Assembly: GCF_012277075.1 (NCBI RefSeq)
Contig: NZ_JAAXMT010000005.1
Location: 248,001-312,000 of the forward strand
Length of the DNA: 64,000 bases
Origin: Streptococcus alactolyticus
GTDB taxonomy: Bacteria; Bacillota; Bacilli; Lactobacillales; Streptococcaceae
Direction: 5' to 3'
Shown: positions 10,772-19,771 of the stretch, one piece after another
Layout: the number at the start of each line of letters is the position of its first letter
How positions within the stretch are numbered: the stretch's first letter is position 1
Translations under genes and position numbers: made by a program
Notes under the pieces: model-generated
Told to the model about the DNA's origin: nothing
The model's database searches: none
Seen by the model: only the letters and a program-made list of their open reading frames with translations

Positions 10772-11488
10772 ATGAAACGATTATTAAGGGGATAGGTACG
10801 TTGGATCTTGATTCTAGTGCTTTTGCTTGTAGGCATGGCACTATTCTTTCATCAGACCATTAGCCACATTATGATGGCTTACACGACCGACCGTTATCAA
10901 GTGAGCCATGTATCACGAGAAAATATTGAACAAAATGAAAAAAGTAAGGGTAATTTTGATTTTTCACAGGTAGCTGTTGTTTCTACCCAAGGTGTGCTAG
11001 CAGCTCAGATGAGTGGTCAAAAACTAAACGTCATTGGTGGCATTGCGATTCCAGATCTGGAAATGAATTTGCCCGTTTTTAAAGGCATTGACAATACCAA
11101 CCTTTTATATGGTGCGGGAACCATGAAGGAAAATCAAACCATGGGAGAGGGGAATTATGCGCTTGCCAGCCACCATGTTTTTGACCAAGTCAATAGCGAT
11201 CACCTGCTCTTTTCACCACTAGAAAGAGCGGAAGTGGGGCAGAAAGTCTATCTGACAGACAAGGCTTATATCTACACTTACACAATTACTAGCAAGGAAG
11301 TTGTGGCTCCGACAGATGTTGAAGTCATTGAGGATGTTCCTGATAAGACCTTACTGACCTTGGTGACGTGTGATGATTTGCAAGCGAGCAACCGTTTGAT
11401 CGTGCAGACGACTTATGATGGCAAAACACCATACGACCAAGCACCATCTAAGGTTCAAAAAGCTTTTACCAAAAGCTACACGCAGTAG
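10772..11488 (+). pseudogene. srtA: Class A sortase with in-frame stop at codon 8
   Basis: The frame starts at ATG 10772 (AGAAGGG upstream) as MKRLLRG, meets TAG at 10793-10795, and continues without shift as VRWILILVLLLVGMALF, the membrane anchor of a class A sortase. The rest is complete: paired His in ALASHHVF (near residue 134), the catalytic Cys in TLVTC (near 200) and Arg in SNRLIV. Sortase A cleaves LPxTG surface proteins and joins them to peptidoglycan. A single substitution can create the stop. Weak re-initiation at TTG 10808 is conceivable because that start still keeps most of the transmembrane helix. In many streptococci srtA follows gyrA, which is not the case here. Confidence 0.8.
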
Positions 11489-11505
11489 CCATTATTCGTT
11501 TTTTG

Positions 11506-11537
11506 ACAGCTGAACCGTCTTGTGTTCGGCTGTTTTC
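11506..11537 (+). terminator. Terminator after the sortase gene
   Basis: ACAGCTGAAC (11506-11515) pairs with GTTCGGCTGT (11523-11532), followed by TTTTCC. Confidence 0.65.
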
Positions 11538-11626
11538 CTTGTTAAAAATAGCAGTTCCTGAAATACTTTTTAAAAGTATGGTATAATGTTAGTTATTGAA
11601 AGTTTTTGGAGGTTAAGATTATCGCA

Positions 11627-13207
11627 ATGAAAAACACAGATAAAGATAGCAGAGTTGTTCGTTTATTGAGTAAGAGCCGTCGTGGGTTGCTTCGAGGTAT
11701 CTTTAGTCGAACGACCATTATTTCGGTTCTGTTAATCTTGCAACTGCTGTTTATCTTTGATTCTTACATTTGGTTAGACCAATCTCGGATTTGGGCGGAG
11801 ATTATTGAACGTATTTTGACTATTACAGCCGTTTTGTATTTGGTTAATAGTGAAATGGATGCTCTTTCTCGAGTGACTTGGCTGATTTTGATTATGATAG
11901 CACCACTATTAGGGTCGCTTTTCTTGATTTACACCAAGCTAGACTGGGGTTATAGAGGCTTGAAGCAACGGATGGGACAACGCGTGGACGAGAGTGTGCA
12001 ATACCTGCCACATCATCCCGAAATTGTGAGAACCTTGAAAGAGGATACCTCAACAACCTATCATCTTGTTCAATATTTCAGTCGTAGCCGTGGCAATTTT
12101 CCTGTTTACCAAAATACCGACGTCACTTATTTTCCGACAGGTGAGGATTTCTTTAAAGAATTAAAAAAACAACTCCTTAAAGCCGAACACTACATTTTCA
12201 TGGAGTTTTTCATCATAGCTGAAGGGGAGATGTGGGGAGAAATCCTAAGTATTCTTGAAGATAAGGTCAAGCAAGGCGTTGAGGTTAGGGTTTTGTATGA
12301 CGGCATGATTGAATTATCAACCTTATCACCTGACTACACCCAACGTCTTGAAAAAATTGGAATTAAAGCCAAAGTTTTTTCACCTATTTCACCTTTCATT
12401 TCGACTTATTACAATTACCGTGACCACCGTAAAAATATTATCATTGATGGGCAAGTTGCCTTTACAGGTGGGGTGAATTTGGCTGATGAATACATTAACA
12501 AAATCGAGCGTTTTGGTCACTGGAAAGACACGGCCGTGATGATTGAAGGCGAAGCCGTCGATAGCTTTTTGGTCTTGTTCTTGCAAATGTGGTCTGTTAC
12601 GGAAAGAGAATTGGTGGTGGAACCTTATTTGATGGAACACTCGCCAACTAGAACAGCCGATGGTTACGTGATTCCTTATGGTGATTCGCCTTTAGATACG
12701 GATAAAGTTGGGGAAAATGTGTATATCGATATCCTCAACCATGCTAGAGATTACGTGTATATCATGACGCCTTATTTGATTTTAGATAGCGAAATGGAAC
12801 ACGCCCTTTGTTTTGCGGCTGAGCGTGGAGTGGATGTGCGGATCATGATGCCTGGTGTCCCTGATAAACCGATTCCGTATGCTCTAGCTAAGACTTACTT
12901 TGGCAAATTGATGCGTTCTGGGGTTAAGATTTACCTCTACACGCCAGGCTTCTTGCACGCCAAGGTATTTGTCAGCGACCACATTAAAGCTGTTGTGGGA
13001 ACCATTAACCTAGATTACCGCAGTCTTTACCATCACTTTGAATGCGCAACTTATATGTACCGAGTGGATGCCATTCGAGATATTTACGAAGATTTCACCA
13101 TGACTTTGGAAGAATGTGAGCGTGTGACGCCTGAAACTCTAGCCAAACGCCCTGTTCATGAAAAAGTTGTGGGTATGTTGGTCAAAACCATTGCGCCGCT
13201 CCTATAA
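11627..13207 (+). CDS. cls: Cardiolipin synthase
   Basis: A 526-aa membrane enzyme that condenses two phosphatidylglycerols into cardiolipin. Two N-terminal transmembrane segments (about residues 30-50 and 60-100) are followed by two phospholipase D domains with HxKxxxxD motifs: HRKNIIID near residue 267 and HAKVFVSD near 443. The ATG at 11627 is used; GGAGG at 11608-11612 is 14 nt away, rather far, so a nearby alternative start codon cannot be excluded. A TATAAT element (extended TGGTATAAT) lies at 11580-11586, so the gene has its own promoter. Confidence 0.92.
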   Translation: MKNTDKDSRVVRLLSKSRRGLLRGIFSRTTIISVLLILQLLFIFDSYIWLDQSRIWAEIIERILTITAVLYLVNSEMDALSRVTWLILIMIAPLLGSLFLIYTKLDWGYRGLKQRMGQRVDESVQYLPHHPEIVRTLKEDTSTTYHLVQYFSRSRGNFPVYQNTDVTYFPTGEDFFKELKKQLLKAEHYIFMEFFIIAEGEMWGEILSILEDKVKQGVEVRVLYDGMIELSTLSPDYTQRLEKIGIKAKVFSPISPFISTYYNYRDHRKNIIIDGQVAFTGGVNLADEYINKIERFGHWKDTAVMIEGEAVDSFLVLFLQMWSVTERELVVEPYLMEHSPTRTADGYVIPYGDSPLDTDKVGENVYIDILNHARDYVYIMTPYLILDSEMEHALCFAAERGVDVRIMMPGVPDKPIPYALAKTYFGKLMRSGVKIYLYTPGFLHAKVFVSDHIKAVVGTINLDYRSLYHHFECATYMYRVDAIRDIYEDFTMTLEECERVTPETLAKRPVHEKVVGMLVKTIAPLL

Positions 13208-13214
13208 GATATGC

Positions 13215-13394
13215 TATACTAATCTTATGCGATGAGCCGAGTGAACTCGTTCTTAATGAGTTTATTTGCGCAGAGGAGGTCACTCTAACTTTTGTTAGAA
13301 CGCAGGAGCGGACTTTGACAATTTGTGTGAACCATTTTGTCACATTCAAATGAATGCCTCAGCCCTCTTACCTATTTGGTGGGAGGGCTTTTTT
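13215..13394 (+). ncRNA. Orphan small-RNA locus between cls and panT
   Basis: TTGCGC (13191-13196), an 18-bp spacer and TATACT (13215-13220) precede about 170 nt with no credible open frame, ending in a strong terminator (AGCCCTC 13361-13367 with GAGGGCT 13383-13389, then T). Internal helices include TGCG/CGCA enclosing competing CGAG/CTCG and AACTC/GAGTT hairpins, a CTAAC/GTTAG hairpin, TGACAA/TTGTCA and CATTC/GAATG. The next gene on + is over 2 kb away, so it is not an obvious leader. I do not recognise it as 6S, SRP, RNase P, tmRNA or a known riboswitch. Confidence 0.5.
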
Positions 13395-13400
13395 GATAGC

Positions 13401-13427
13401 AAAAAAGCTAGGAGAGACCTCCTAACT
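13401..13427 (-). terminator. Terminator of the coaB-coaC-panT operon
   Basis: On the - strand AGTTAGGAG pairs with CTCCTAGCT across a 4-nt loop and is followed by six T residues. Confidence 0.7.
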
Positions 13428-13439
13428 TTCTAGTATCTA

Positions 13440-14012
13440 TTAGCGTCTTTGCTTTTCAAGGACAGGAACGACTGCAGCGGTTAAAATAGCAGAGGCAATC
13501 ATTTCTGCAATGGCATTGGTTCCAAAAACAGCTACTAATAAGGCTTTTATGTCACCATTATACACATTTGAAAAGATAAAGAAAACGCCACCCAATACAA
13601 AGATAGTATTGGTCATTGAACCGACTGCTCCAGCTACTACCAGACCAGCTCTACTGTGCCACCATTTGTAAACGTAATAAGGGGTGATACCGATTAAAAT
13701 ACGGGGCACCATAGCAATCACAAGTGAGGCAAGATTCCCATTTTCAACAAAGGGAGAAAAGAGGTAGCTTGTCGGCATCAGCGTGATGGTATTGACCGTC
13801 ACACTGATAATCCCCATCAGACCACCTAAAATAGCACCAATACGCGAACCATACATGATAGAAGCCACGATAACAGGAATCTGAATCAGCGTGGGTTTAA
13901 TTGGGACAGGCCACAGGTTAAACACCAAACTAGTCAAGAAATGAATAACGAGCATAATTGCAAAGAAAATGGCGATAACGGCAATATCCGATGCGGATTG
14001 TCTTTTTTTCAT
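13440..14012 (-). CDS. panT: ECF transporter S component, probable pantothenate uptake
   Basis: A 190-aa integral membrane protein with about five or six hydrophobic helices and the S-component pattern of energy-coupling-factor transporters (N-terminal helix after KKRQSASDIAVIAIFFAIML). Such proteins bind the vitamin and dock to a shared EcfT-EcfA module encoded elsewhere. Its position behind coaB and coaC supports a pantothenate or pantothenate-derivative substrate. The start ATG 14012 has a strong AGGAGG just upstream. The gap to coaC is about 105 bp. Confidence 0.82.
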   Translation of the reverse strand: MKKRQSASDIAVIAIFFAIMLVIHFLTSLVFNLWPVPIKPTLIQIPVIVASIMYGSRIGAILGGLMGIISVTVNTITLMPTSYLFSPFVENGNLASLVIAMVPRILIGITPYYVYKWWHSRAGLVVAGAVGSMTNTIFVLGGVFFIFSNVYNGDIKALLVAVFGTNAIAEMIASAILTAAVVPVLEKQRR

Positions 14013-14118
14013 GGTTCCTCCTAAATCCAAAAGCCGAGAATAAATGCGTTGAGTCTTTGAAAAGACTTTAACCCATTATACAGGTTTGGGCTAGTGTTGA
14101 CAAGTGTATCCGTTACCA

Positions 14119-14670
14119 TTATTCGTGATTTTTACAAACTTTTAACACTGATTCAATAATTGTTTCCAAATCTGCCAAAGCCCCCTTACCGACATCACCG
14201 CAGGCCAGTCGCGTTGAACGAGGTTCGATTTTCTGATAACCTGCCTGAATAAGCTGCTCAATATTGCGTTTGGTCATGGGATTATTGTACATATTGGTAT
14301 TCATAGCAGGTGCAATGAGTTTAGGCGTGTCAGCTGGCAAGGCTAAAGCTGTTGTGGTCACGATGTTATCTGCCATGCCATAAGAGAGTTTGGCGATGGT
14401 ATTAGCAGAAGCAGGGGCAATCAAAAAGACATCCGCTTCCTTGGCTAAATCAATATGATTGATGGTTTGAGCATCTTCTTCCTTAATCACATCAAGGGTG
14501 ACGGGATTTTTAGAAAGCACCTGCAAGGTTAAAGGGGTGATAAATTGAGTAGCAGCAGGTGTCATCAAAATCCGAACGTTCAATCCTGCTTTAGTGAATT
14601 GATTGGTTAAATCAGCTGCTTTATAAGCGGCGATACTGCCTGAAACGGCTAATAATACAGTTTTAGTCAT
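14119..14670 (-). CDS. coaC: Phosphopantothenoylcysteine decarboxylase
   Basis: A 183-aa flavoprotein of the HFCD family that decarboxylates 4'-phosphopantothenoylcysteine to 4'-phosphopantetheine in coenzyme A synthesis. Key features are SGSIAAYKAADL at the N-terminus, the catalytic His in INHIDLAKEADVFLIAP, the PAMNTNMYNNP substrate clamp, and the active-site Cys in RLACGDVGKG. In streptococci CoaB and CoaC are separate proteins rather than a fusion, as seen here. It overlaps the end of coaB by 8 nt, indicating translational coupling. Confidence 0.95.
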   Translation of the reverse strand: MTKTVLLAVSGSIAAYKAADLTNQFTKAGLNVRILMTPAATQFITPLTLQVLSKNPVTLDVIKEEDAQTINHIDLAKEADVFLIAPASANTIAKLSYGMADNIVTTTALALPADTPKLIAPAMNTNMYNNPMTKRNIEQLIQAGYQKIEPRSTRLACGDVGKGALADLETIIESVLKVCKNHE

Positions 14671-15346
14671 GTGTTACCCTTTCCAAAATCAGCTCGGCAA
14701 TTGCTTTCTTGGTCTTAGCGACAACCACGTCATCTTTCCCCACTAAATAAGCCAAGTGCTGATTATCATCTATTGTGGTGAGGTCATTTGCGACGATATA
14801 GTGGGCTTGATTGGTCGCTAAACTGCGTCTAGCAACAGCTAACAATTCCTCCTTTGGCACTCCCACCAAGAGTTTGAAGCCGATTAACATAATATCAGGA
14901 TTCCATTGCTTGATTAGGGAAATCACCTTTGGTGTTTTTTTGAGAAAAAGCACTTGGTAATCTTGTTGAGAGGAAATTTTGGCACTTGTGTTGCTTTTAT
15001 GAAGCAAATCTTTGACGGCTGGTGCTTTTTCCACTTCCTCAAGGTCCGTCATGTAAACAGGGGTGTAGTCAGATACCGCCATGCTATGGATGATAGCATC
15101 ATGCGTTTTCACTAAGGGTTCAAGTTCCGCGATTAAATCAGCCACCGTTTCGACCAAGATGATTTTGAGCTTGGAATGTTTCTTGGGTTTGACCGCTCTT
15201 TGTGTCGTCACCAATGTCACATCATGCCCTTGCGCCAAAAAGCACTCAGCAACTTCCTTGCCAAGAGTCCCAGTGGCATGATTGGTAATACCACGAACGG
15301 CATCAATATTTTCGGTGGTTCCACCAGATGTAATTAAAATCTTCAT
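14663..15346 (-). CDS. coaB: Phosphopantothenate-cysteine ligase
   Basis: A 227-aa stand-alone CoaB that joins cysteine to 4'-phosphopantothenate. The N-terminus ILITSGGTTENIDAVRGITNHATGTLG is the nucleotide-binding signature, and the C-terminal half holds the YIVANDL motif near residue 190. It heads the coaB-coaC-panT operon. Upstream a TTTACG-17-TAAAAT promoter (-10 at 15353-15358 on the - strand) places the predicted transcription start almost on the ATG, and no clear ribosome-binding site is visible, so the mRNA may be leaderless. Confidence 0.93.
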   Translation of the reverse strand: MKILITSGGTTENIDAVRGITNHATGTLGKEVAECFLAQGHDVTLVTTQRAVKPKKHSKLKIILVETVADLIAELEPLVKTHDAIIHSMAVSDYTPVYMTDLEEVEKAPAVKDLLHKSNTSAKISSQQDYQVLFLKKTPKVISLIKQWNPDIMLIGFKLLVGVPKEELLAVARRSLATNQAHYIVANDLTTIDDNQHLAYLVGKDDVVVAKTKKAIAELILERVTHD

Positions 15347-15352
15347 GTTCTC

Positions 15353-15381
15353 ATTTTACACAAAAAAATTTTTTTCGTAAA
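15353..15381 (-). promoter_or_regulatory. coaB promoter, possibly leaderless
   Basis: On - the elements are TTTACG (15376-15381) and TAAAAT (15353-15358), separated by 17 bp. Only six bases separate the -10 box from the coaB ATG. Confidence 0.45.
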
Positions 15382-15439
15382 CGATTTACCATAAGCTAGA
15401 ATAGGCTTGTTGCTGCCTTTCTAAAGTAAAACCATCGAA

Positions 15440-15503
15440 TAAAATACGAACATTTATAAAACTATGAATAAAAACGTGCGTTTTTTATAAAATGTGATAT
15501 AAT
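15440..15503 (+). promoter_or_regulatory. fhs promoter region with PurR-type box
   Basis: AAAATACGAACATTTAT (15441-15457) matches the lactococcal/streptococcal PurBox core CGAAC flanked by A/T, and AAAACGTGCGTTTT follows at 15471-15484. TATAAT sits at 15498-15503. PurR controls one-carbon and purine genes, so fhs is a sensible target; the regulatory sign cannot be read from sequence. Confidence 0.6.
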
Positions 15504-15536
15504 AAAGCTATCACTTATAATTTAGAGGAGAATCTT

Positions 15537-17207
15537 GTGAAATCTGATATCGAAATTGCACAAAGTGTTGAACTAAAACCTATTACTGAAATTGTCGAAA
15601 AAGTTGGGATTACGTTCGACGATATTGAACTCTATGGTAAATACAAAGCGAAACTATCTTTTGATAAAATTGCAGCTGTTCAAAACAATAAACCTGGTAA
15701 GCTTGTCCTTGTGACAGCTATTAACCCGACACCTGCCGGTGAAGGAAAATCAACCATGTCCATTGGTCTAGCAGATGCCTTAAATAAAATTGGCAAGAAA
15801 ACTATGATTGCCTTGCGTGAACCATCTCTTGGTCCTGTTATGGGGATTAAAGGGGGAGCAGCAGGTGGTGGTTATGCCCAAGTTCTTCCAATGGAAGACA
15901 TTAACCTTCATTTTACTGGGGATATGCACGCCATTACAACAGCTAATAATGCCCTTTCAGCTATCATTGATAACCACCTTCACCAAGGTAATGAACTTGG
16001 TATTGACCAACGTCGTATTATCTGGAAGCGTGTGGTTGACCTTAATGACCGTGCCCTTCGTCATGTAACCATTGGTCTTGGTAGCCCAGTTAATGGTATC
16101 CCACGTGAGGACGGTTTTGATATCACTGTTGCGTCTGAAATCATGGCCATTTTGTGTCTGGCAACTGACATCAATGACTTGAAAGAACGCCTTGCCAATA
16201 TCGTGGTAGCTTACCGCTATGACCGTACACCTGTTTACGTTCGTGATTTGAAGGTTGAAGGTGCTTTGACGCTTATCCTTAAAGACGCTATTAAACCAAA
16301 TCTTGTGCAAACCATTTATGGCACACCTGCCCTCGTTCATGGTGGACCATTTGCCAATATCGCACATGGATGTAACTCTGTTTTGGCAACAAGCACAGCA
16401 CTTCGTCTAGCAGATTATACCATCACAGAAGCTGGATTTGGTGCAGATCTTGGGGCTGAAAAATTCCTTGATATTAAAACACCAAATCTTCCAACAACAC
16501 CTGACGCCGTTGTGATTGTGGCCACTATTCGTGCTCTTAAAATGCATGGTGGCGTAGCGAAAACAGATTTAGCTGAAGAAAATGTCGATGCTGTTCGTGC
16601 TGGTTTTGCCAACCTTAAACGTCACGTGGAAAACGTTCGTAAATTTGGTATCCCTGCCGTTGTTGCTATCAATGAATTTGTAGCAGATACTGAAGCTGAA
16701 ATTGCTGCTCTTAAAGAACTTTGTGCCGAAATCAACGTTCCTGTTGAATTGGCTAGCGTTTGGGCAAACGGTGCTGACGGTGGTATTGACCTTGCAAATG
16801 CCGTTGTTAATGCTGTTGAAAATGGCAATGCTGACTACAAACGCCTTTACTCAGACGACGATTCTCTTGAAGAAAAAATCACTAAAATCGTTACTGAAAT
16901 TTACGGTGGTAACAAAGTTATCTTTGGCAAAAAAGCACAAACGCAATTGAAACAATTTGCCCAATTTGGCTGGGATAAATTGCCAGTATGTATGGCGAAA
17001 ACACAATACAGTTTCTCTGACAACCCTACGCTTTTAGGGGCTCCAGAAGGCTTTGATATCACTATCCGCGAATTTGTACCGAAAACAGGTGCGGGGTTCA
17101 TCGTTGCCTTGACAGGAGATGTGATGACCATGCCTGGTTTGCCTAAGAAACCAGCCGCTCTTAATATGGACGTGGCAGAAGACGGAACAGCTATCGGTTT
17201 GTTCTAA
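15537..17207 (+). CDS. fhs: Formate-tetrahydrofolate ligase
   Basis: A 556-aa enzyme that makes 10-formyl-tetrahydrofolate from formate, THF and ATP, feeding purine ring synthesis and initiator-tRNA formylation. The P-loop [15 protein letters not shown] is near residue 65, and the downstream [16 protein letters not shown] and [13 protein letters not shown] segments are conserved in the family. The start is GTG 15537, set by GAGGAG at 15525-15530. It is monocistronic, with a PurR-type box upstream. Length is normal and no lesions are visible. Confidence 0.96.
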   Translation: MKSDIEIAQSVELKPITEIVEKVGITFDDIELYGKYKAKLSFDKIAAVQNNKPGKLVLVTAINPTPAGEGKSTMSIGLADALNKIGKKTMIALREPSLGPVMGIKGGAAGGGYAQVLPMEDINLHFTGDMHAITTANNALSAIIDNHLHQGNELGIDQRRIIWKRVVDLNDRALRHVTIGLGSPVNGIPREDGFDITVASEIMAILCLATDINDLKERLANIVVAYRYDRTPVYVRDLKVEGALTLILKDAIKPNLVQTIYGTPALVHGGPFANIAHGCNSVLATSTALRLADYTITEAGFGADLGAEKFLDIKTPNLPTTPDAVVIVATIRALKMHGGVAKTDLAEENVDAVRAGFANLKRHVENVRKFGIPAVVAINEFVADTEAEIAALKELCAEINVPVELASVWANGADGGIDLANAVVNAVENGNADYKRLYSDDDSLEEKITKIVTEIYGGNKVIFGKKAQTQLKQFAQFGWDKLPVCMAKTQYSFSDNPTLLGAPEGFDITIREFVPKTGAGFIVALTGDVMTMPGLPKKPAALNMDVAEDGTAIGLF

Positions 17208-17236
17208 TCTGTCAGATGACTGATTTAATGAGCATC

Positions 17237-17264
17237 TTGTAATAATTACAATAAATGTTACAAT
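17237..17264 (+). promoter_or_regulatory. xpt-pbuX promoter
   Basis: TTGTAA (17237-17242) and TACAAT (17259-17264) with a 16-bp spacer predict transcription from about 17271, giving a leader of about 165 nt. Confidence 0.6.
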
Positions 17265-17268
17265 AGAA

Positions 17269-17434
17269 CAACTGATCTACCCCATCACAGCCAATCGTGC
17301 CATGTGTGGGGTAGAAACATTTATATAGCTATGCAGTTAACCATTTAGCGAGGTAGAAGCAGTGAACAAAAGTGGTAAGTAAATAACAAAATCCTAGCTT
17401 AATGGGTTAGTTGTGAAAAGAAAAGGAGACGTGT
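17269..17434 (+). promoter_or_regulatory. Unassigned structured leader of xpt-pbuX
   Basis: AACTG (17270-17274) pairs with CAGTT (17334-17338) around a CTACCCCA/TGGGGTAG helix (17277-17284 with 17307-17314). Then AACCATTTAGC (17339-17349) can pair with GCTTAATGGGTT (17397-17408). In many Firmicutes xpt is preceded by a guanine riboswitch, but that core is not visible here. There is no T tract after the hairpins, so any control is more likely at RNA stability or translation. Confidence 0.5.
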
Positions 17435-18016
17435 ATGAAATTATTAGAAGAACGCATTTTAAAAGATGGCGATGTTTTAGGTAAGGATATCTTAAAAGTT
17501 GACAGTTTTTTGACGCACCAAGTGGATTATGAGCTCATGCAAGAAATTGGAAAAGTTTTTGCAGAGGTTTATAAAGACGCTGGTATTACAAAAATTGTCA
17601 CAATTGAAGCTTCTGGGATTGCTCCCGCGCTTTATACTGCTCAAGCCATGCAAGTTCCAATGATTTTTGCTAAAAAAGCGAAAAACATCACGATGACAGA
17701 AGGCATTTTAACGACTGAAGTTTATTCCTTCACTAAACAAGTGACAAGCACGGTTTCTATTGCGAGCAAGTTCTTGTCAGAAGATGACACGGTGCTTATT
17801 GTCGATGACTTCTTGGCAAATGGTCAAGCTGCAAAAGGCTTGTTAGATATTATCCAACAGGCTGGAGCTAAGGTGGCTGGTATTGGGATTGTGATTGAAA
17901 AATCATTCCAAACAGGGCGCCATTTGTTGGAAGAAGAGGGTGTGCCAGTGACATCTCTAGCACGTATCGAAGCTTTCTGTGATGGAAAGGTGGTTTTCAC
18001 GGAGGCCGATGCATAA
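17435..18016 (+). CDS. xpt: Xanthine phosphoribosyltransferase
   Basis: A 193-aa type I phosphoribosyltransferase converting xanthine and PRPP into XMP for salvage. The PRPP-binding motif is [16 protein letters not shown] near residue 115, and the N-terminus [12 protein letters not shown] is typical of Xpt. AAAGGAGA precedes the ATG. The permease gene starts 1 nt after the stop codon, so import and salvage of xanthine are coupled. Confidence 0.95.
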   Translation: MKLLEERILKDGDVLGKDILKVDSFLTHQVDYELMQEIGKVFAEVYKDAGITKIVTIEASGIAPALYTAQAMQVPMIFAKKAKNITMTEGILTTEVYSFTKQVTSTVSIASKFLSEDDTVLIVDDFLANGQAAKGLLDIIQQAGAKVAGIGIVIEKSFQTGRHLLEEEGVPVTSLARIEAFCDGKVVFTEADA

Positions 18017-18017
18017 G

Positions 18018-19283
18018 ATGAACGAAGAAACACACTCACGCTCAGCGGTGTTGGGCTTACAACACCTATTAGCCATGTACGCTGGTTCAATCTTGGTGCC
18101 TATCATGATTGCTGGGGCACTAAATTATTCAGCGGAACAACTGACCTACCTCATCTCGACCGATATTTTCATGTGTAGGGTAGCGACTTTCTTGCAACTG
18201 CAATTGCGTAAGCATTTTGGGGTAGGTTTGCCCGTTGTTTTGGGATGTGCCTTCCAGTCAGTCGCACCTTTGTCTATTATCGGTGCAAACCAAGGCTCAG
18301 CTTATATGTTTGGTGCTTTGATTGTCTCAGGAATTTACGTTATGGTGATTGCTGGCATTTTCTCAAAAATCGCGGCTTTCTTCCCGCCAGTCGTGACAGG
18401 TTCGGTTATCACAACCATTGGTTTGACCTTGATTCCTGTTGCTATGGGAAATATGGGAGATAACATTGACTCGCCAACAGCACAGTCAATGATTTTAGCC
18501 TTGATAACCATCGCTATTGTCTTATCCGTTAATATTTTTGCCAAAGGTTTCTTGAAATCTATTGCTATCTTGATTGGTTTGATTGGCGGAACCGTTATTG
18601 CGGCTTTCATGGGCTTGGTAGATACTTCTGCTGTGGTAGAAGCTCCGCTGGTTCATGTTCCACAACCATTTTACTTTGGTATGCCAAAATTTGAAATCAC
18701 CTCTATTGTCATGATGTGTATCATCGCGACGGTTTCAATGGTTGAATCAACAGGTGTTTACCTCGCACTTGCAGATTTGACAGGGGATAAGATTGACAGC
18801 CAACGCTTGCGTAATGGTTACCGTGCAGAAGGTTTTGCCGTCCTTCTAGGTGGAATTTTCAATACCTTCCCATACACTGGTTTTTCACAAAACGTTGGTT
18901 TGGTACGCATTTCAGGTATCAAGACACGTCGCCCGATTTACTACACAGCTTTGTTCCTTGTGATTTTGGGATTGCTTCCTAAATTTGGAGCCATGGCACA
19001 AATGATTCCAAGTCCTGTGCTTGGTGGTGCGATGATTGTCCTCTTTGGTATGGTTGCTCTTCAAGGGATTCAAATGCTGCACCAAGTGGACTTTGAACAC
19101 AACGAGCACAACTTCATCATCGCTGCCGTTTCCATTGCCTGTGGTGTAGGTTTTAACGGAACGAATCTCTTTGATAGCCTACCAACAACTCTACAAATGT
19201 TCTTAACCAACGGTATCGTTATTGCTACGCTTTTAGCCGTTGTGCTAAACCTCGTATTAAATGGTAAAACACAAACAAAATAA
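18018..19283 (+). CDS. pbuX: Xanthine permease, NCS2 family
   Basis: A 421-aa polytopic transporter of the nucleobase-cation symporter 2 family, with about 12 to 14 helices and family motifs QHLLAMYAGSILVP and GVYLALADLTGD. It imports xanthine for Xpt. The ATG at 18018 is chosen because GGAGG at 18001-18005, inside the end of xpt, is well placed. An ATG at 18009 is too close to it. The sequence is full length, with no lesions seen. Confidence 0.93.
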   Translation: MNEETHSRSAVLGLQHLLAMYAGSILVPIMIAGALNYSAEQLTYLISTDIFMCRVATFLQLQLRKHFGVGLPVVLGCAFQSVAPLSIIGANQGSAYMFGALIVSGIYVMVIAGIFSKIAAFFPPVVTGSVITTIGLTLIPVAMGNMGDNIDSPTAQSMILALITIAIVLSVNIFAKGFLKSIAILIGLIGGTVIAAFMGLVDTSAVVEAPLVHVPQPFYFGMPKFEITSIVMMCIIATVSMVESTGVYLALADLTGDKIDSQRLRNGYRAEGFAVLLGGIFNTFPYTGFSQNVGLVRISGIKTRRPIYYTALFLVILGLLPKFGAMAQMIPSPVLGGAMIVLFGMVALQGIQMLHQVDFEHNEHNFIIAAVSIACGVGFNGTNLFDSLPTTLQMFLTNGIVIATLLAVVLNLVLNGKTQTK

Positions 19284-19290
19284 GCTTAAA

Positions 19291-19316
19291 AAACCAGCTC
19301 TTCAAGGGCTGGTTTT
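19291..19316 (+). terminator. Terminator after pbuX
   Basis: AACCAGC and GCTGGTT arms around a short loop, followed by TTTTC. Confidence 0.75.
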
Positions 19317-19320
19317 CATT

Positions 19321-19683
19321 TTAAGGCTGACGCTCACCAGTTAAGATAAATTGGATAAGCTGGCCCACATCGTCAAAATCATCGTAGTCACCATAGATGC
19401 CATCACGGTGGTAAACAATGCCTCTTTTTTCATTCAATTTTTCTTCGCCATATTATTTCATGAACAGGGTAAAAGCATAGGGCTTTATCTTACCAAGTAG
19501 GCCTTTTCGACACTCTTGCGAACATTGGTAGCAGTGGGACAATTGTTTTTCCATGGAGCAGTTACGATTGATGCAAGTCGTACTTCCAGGACATTGGTTT
19601 GAATGGCAGCCCTGATAGGTCACATTTTCTGAACATAAGCAACAGGCCAAACCACACCTTGCTATTCCTAATTCCCGTTTCAT
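19321..19683 (-). pseudogene. DUF3795-like cysteine-rich protein with in-frame stop
   Basis: The frame opens at ATG 19683 (GGGAGG upstream) as MKRELGIARCGLACCLCSENV, a cysteine-rich N-terminus of DUF3795 type. It contains repeated Cys clusters typical of metal-binding domains (CHSNQCPGSTTCINRNC, CYQCSQECRKG). After PYAFTLFMK a TAA (19453-19455) interrupts it, and the same frame continues as YGEEKLNEKRGIVYHRDGIYGDYDDFDDVGQL and stops at 19321. The readable tail strongly suggests a full-length ancestor with a nonsense mutation and perhaps a small internal deletion between YGEEKL and NEK. It is divergent from the GyrI-like gene. Function unknown. Confidence 0.7.
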
Positions 19684-19771
19684 AGCCATACCTCCCGTAA
19701 ACTTCACTCTATTATACCACACATTGAAAGCGATATCATTATTTGTTATACTATGTCAAAAGGAGGGTGCC

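Noticed and set aside
13215-13394. 6S RNA
   Set aside because: The 5' and 3' ends do not pair to form the closing stem; the terminator is a separate hairpin.
17269-17434. Guanine riboswitch upstream of xpt
   Set aside because: The conserved aptamer core could not be found despite the expectation from gene identity.
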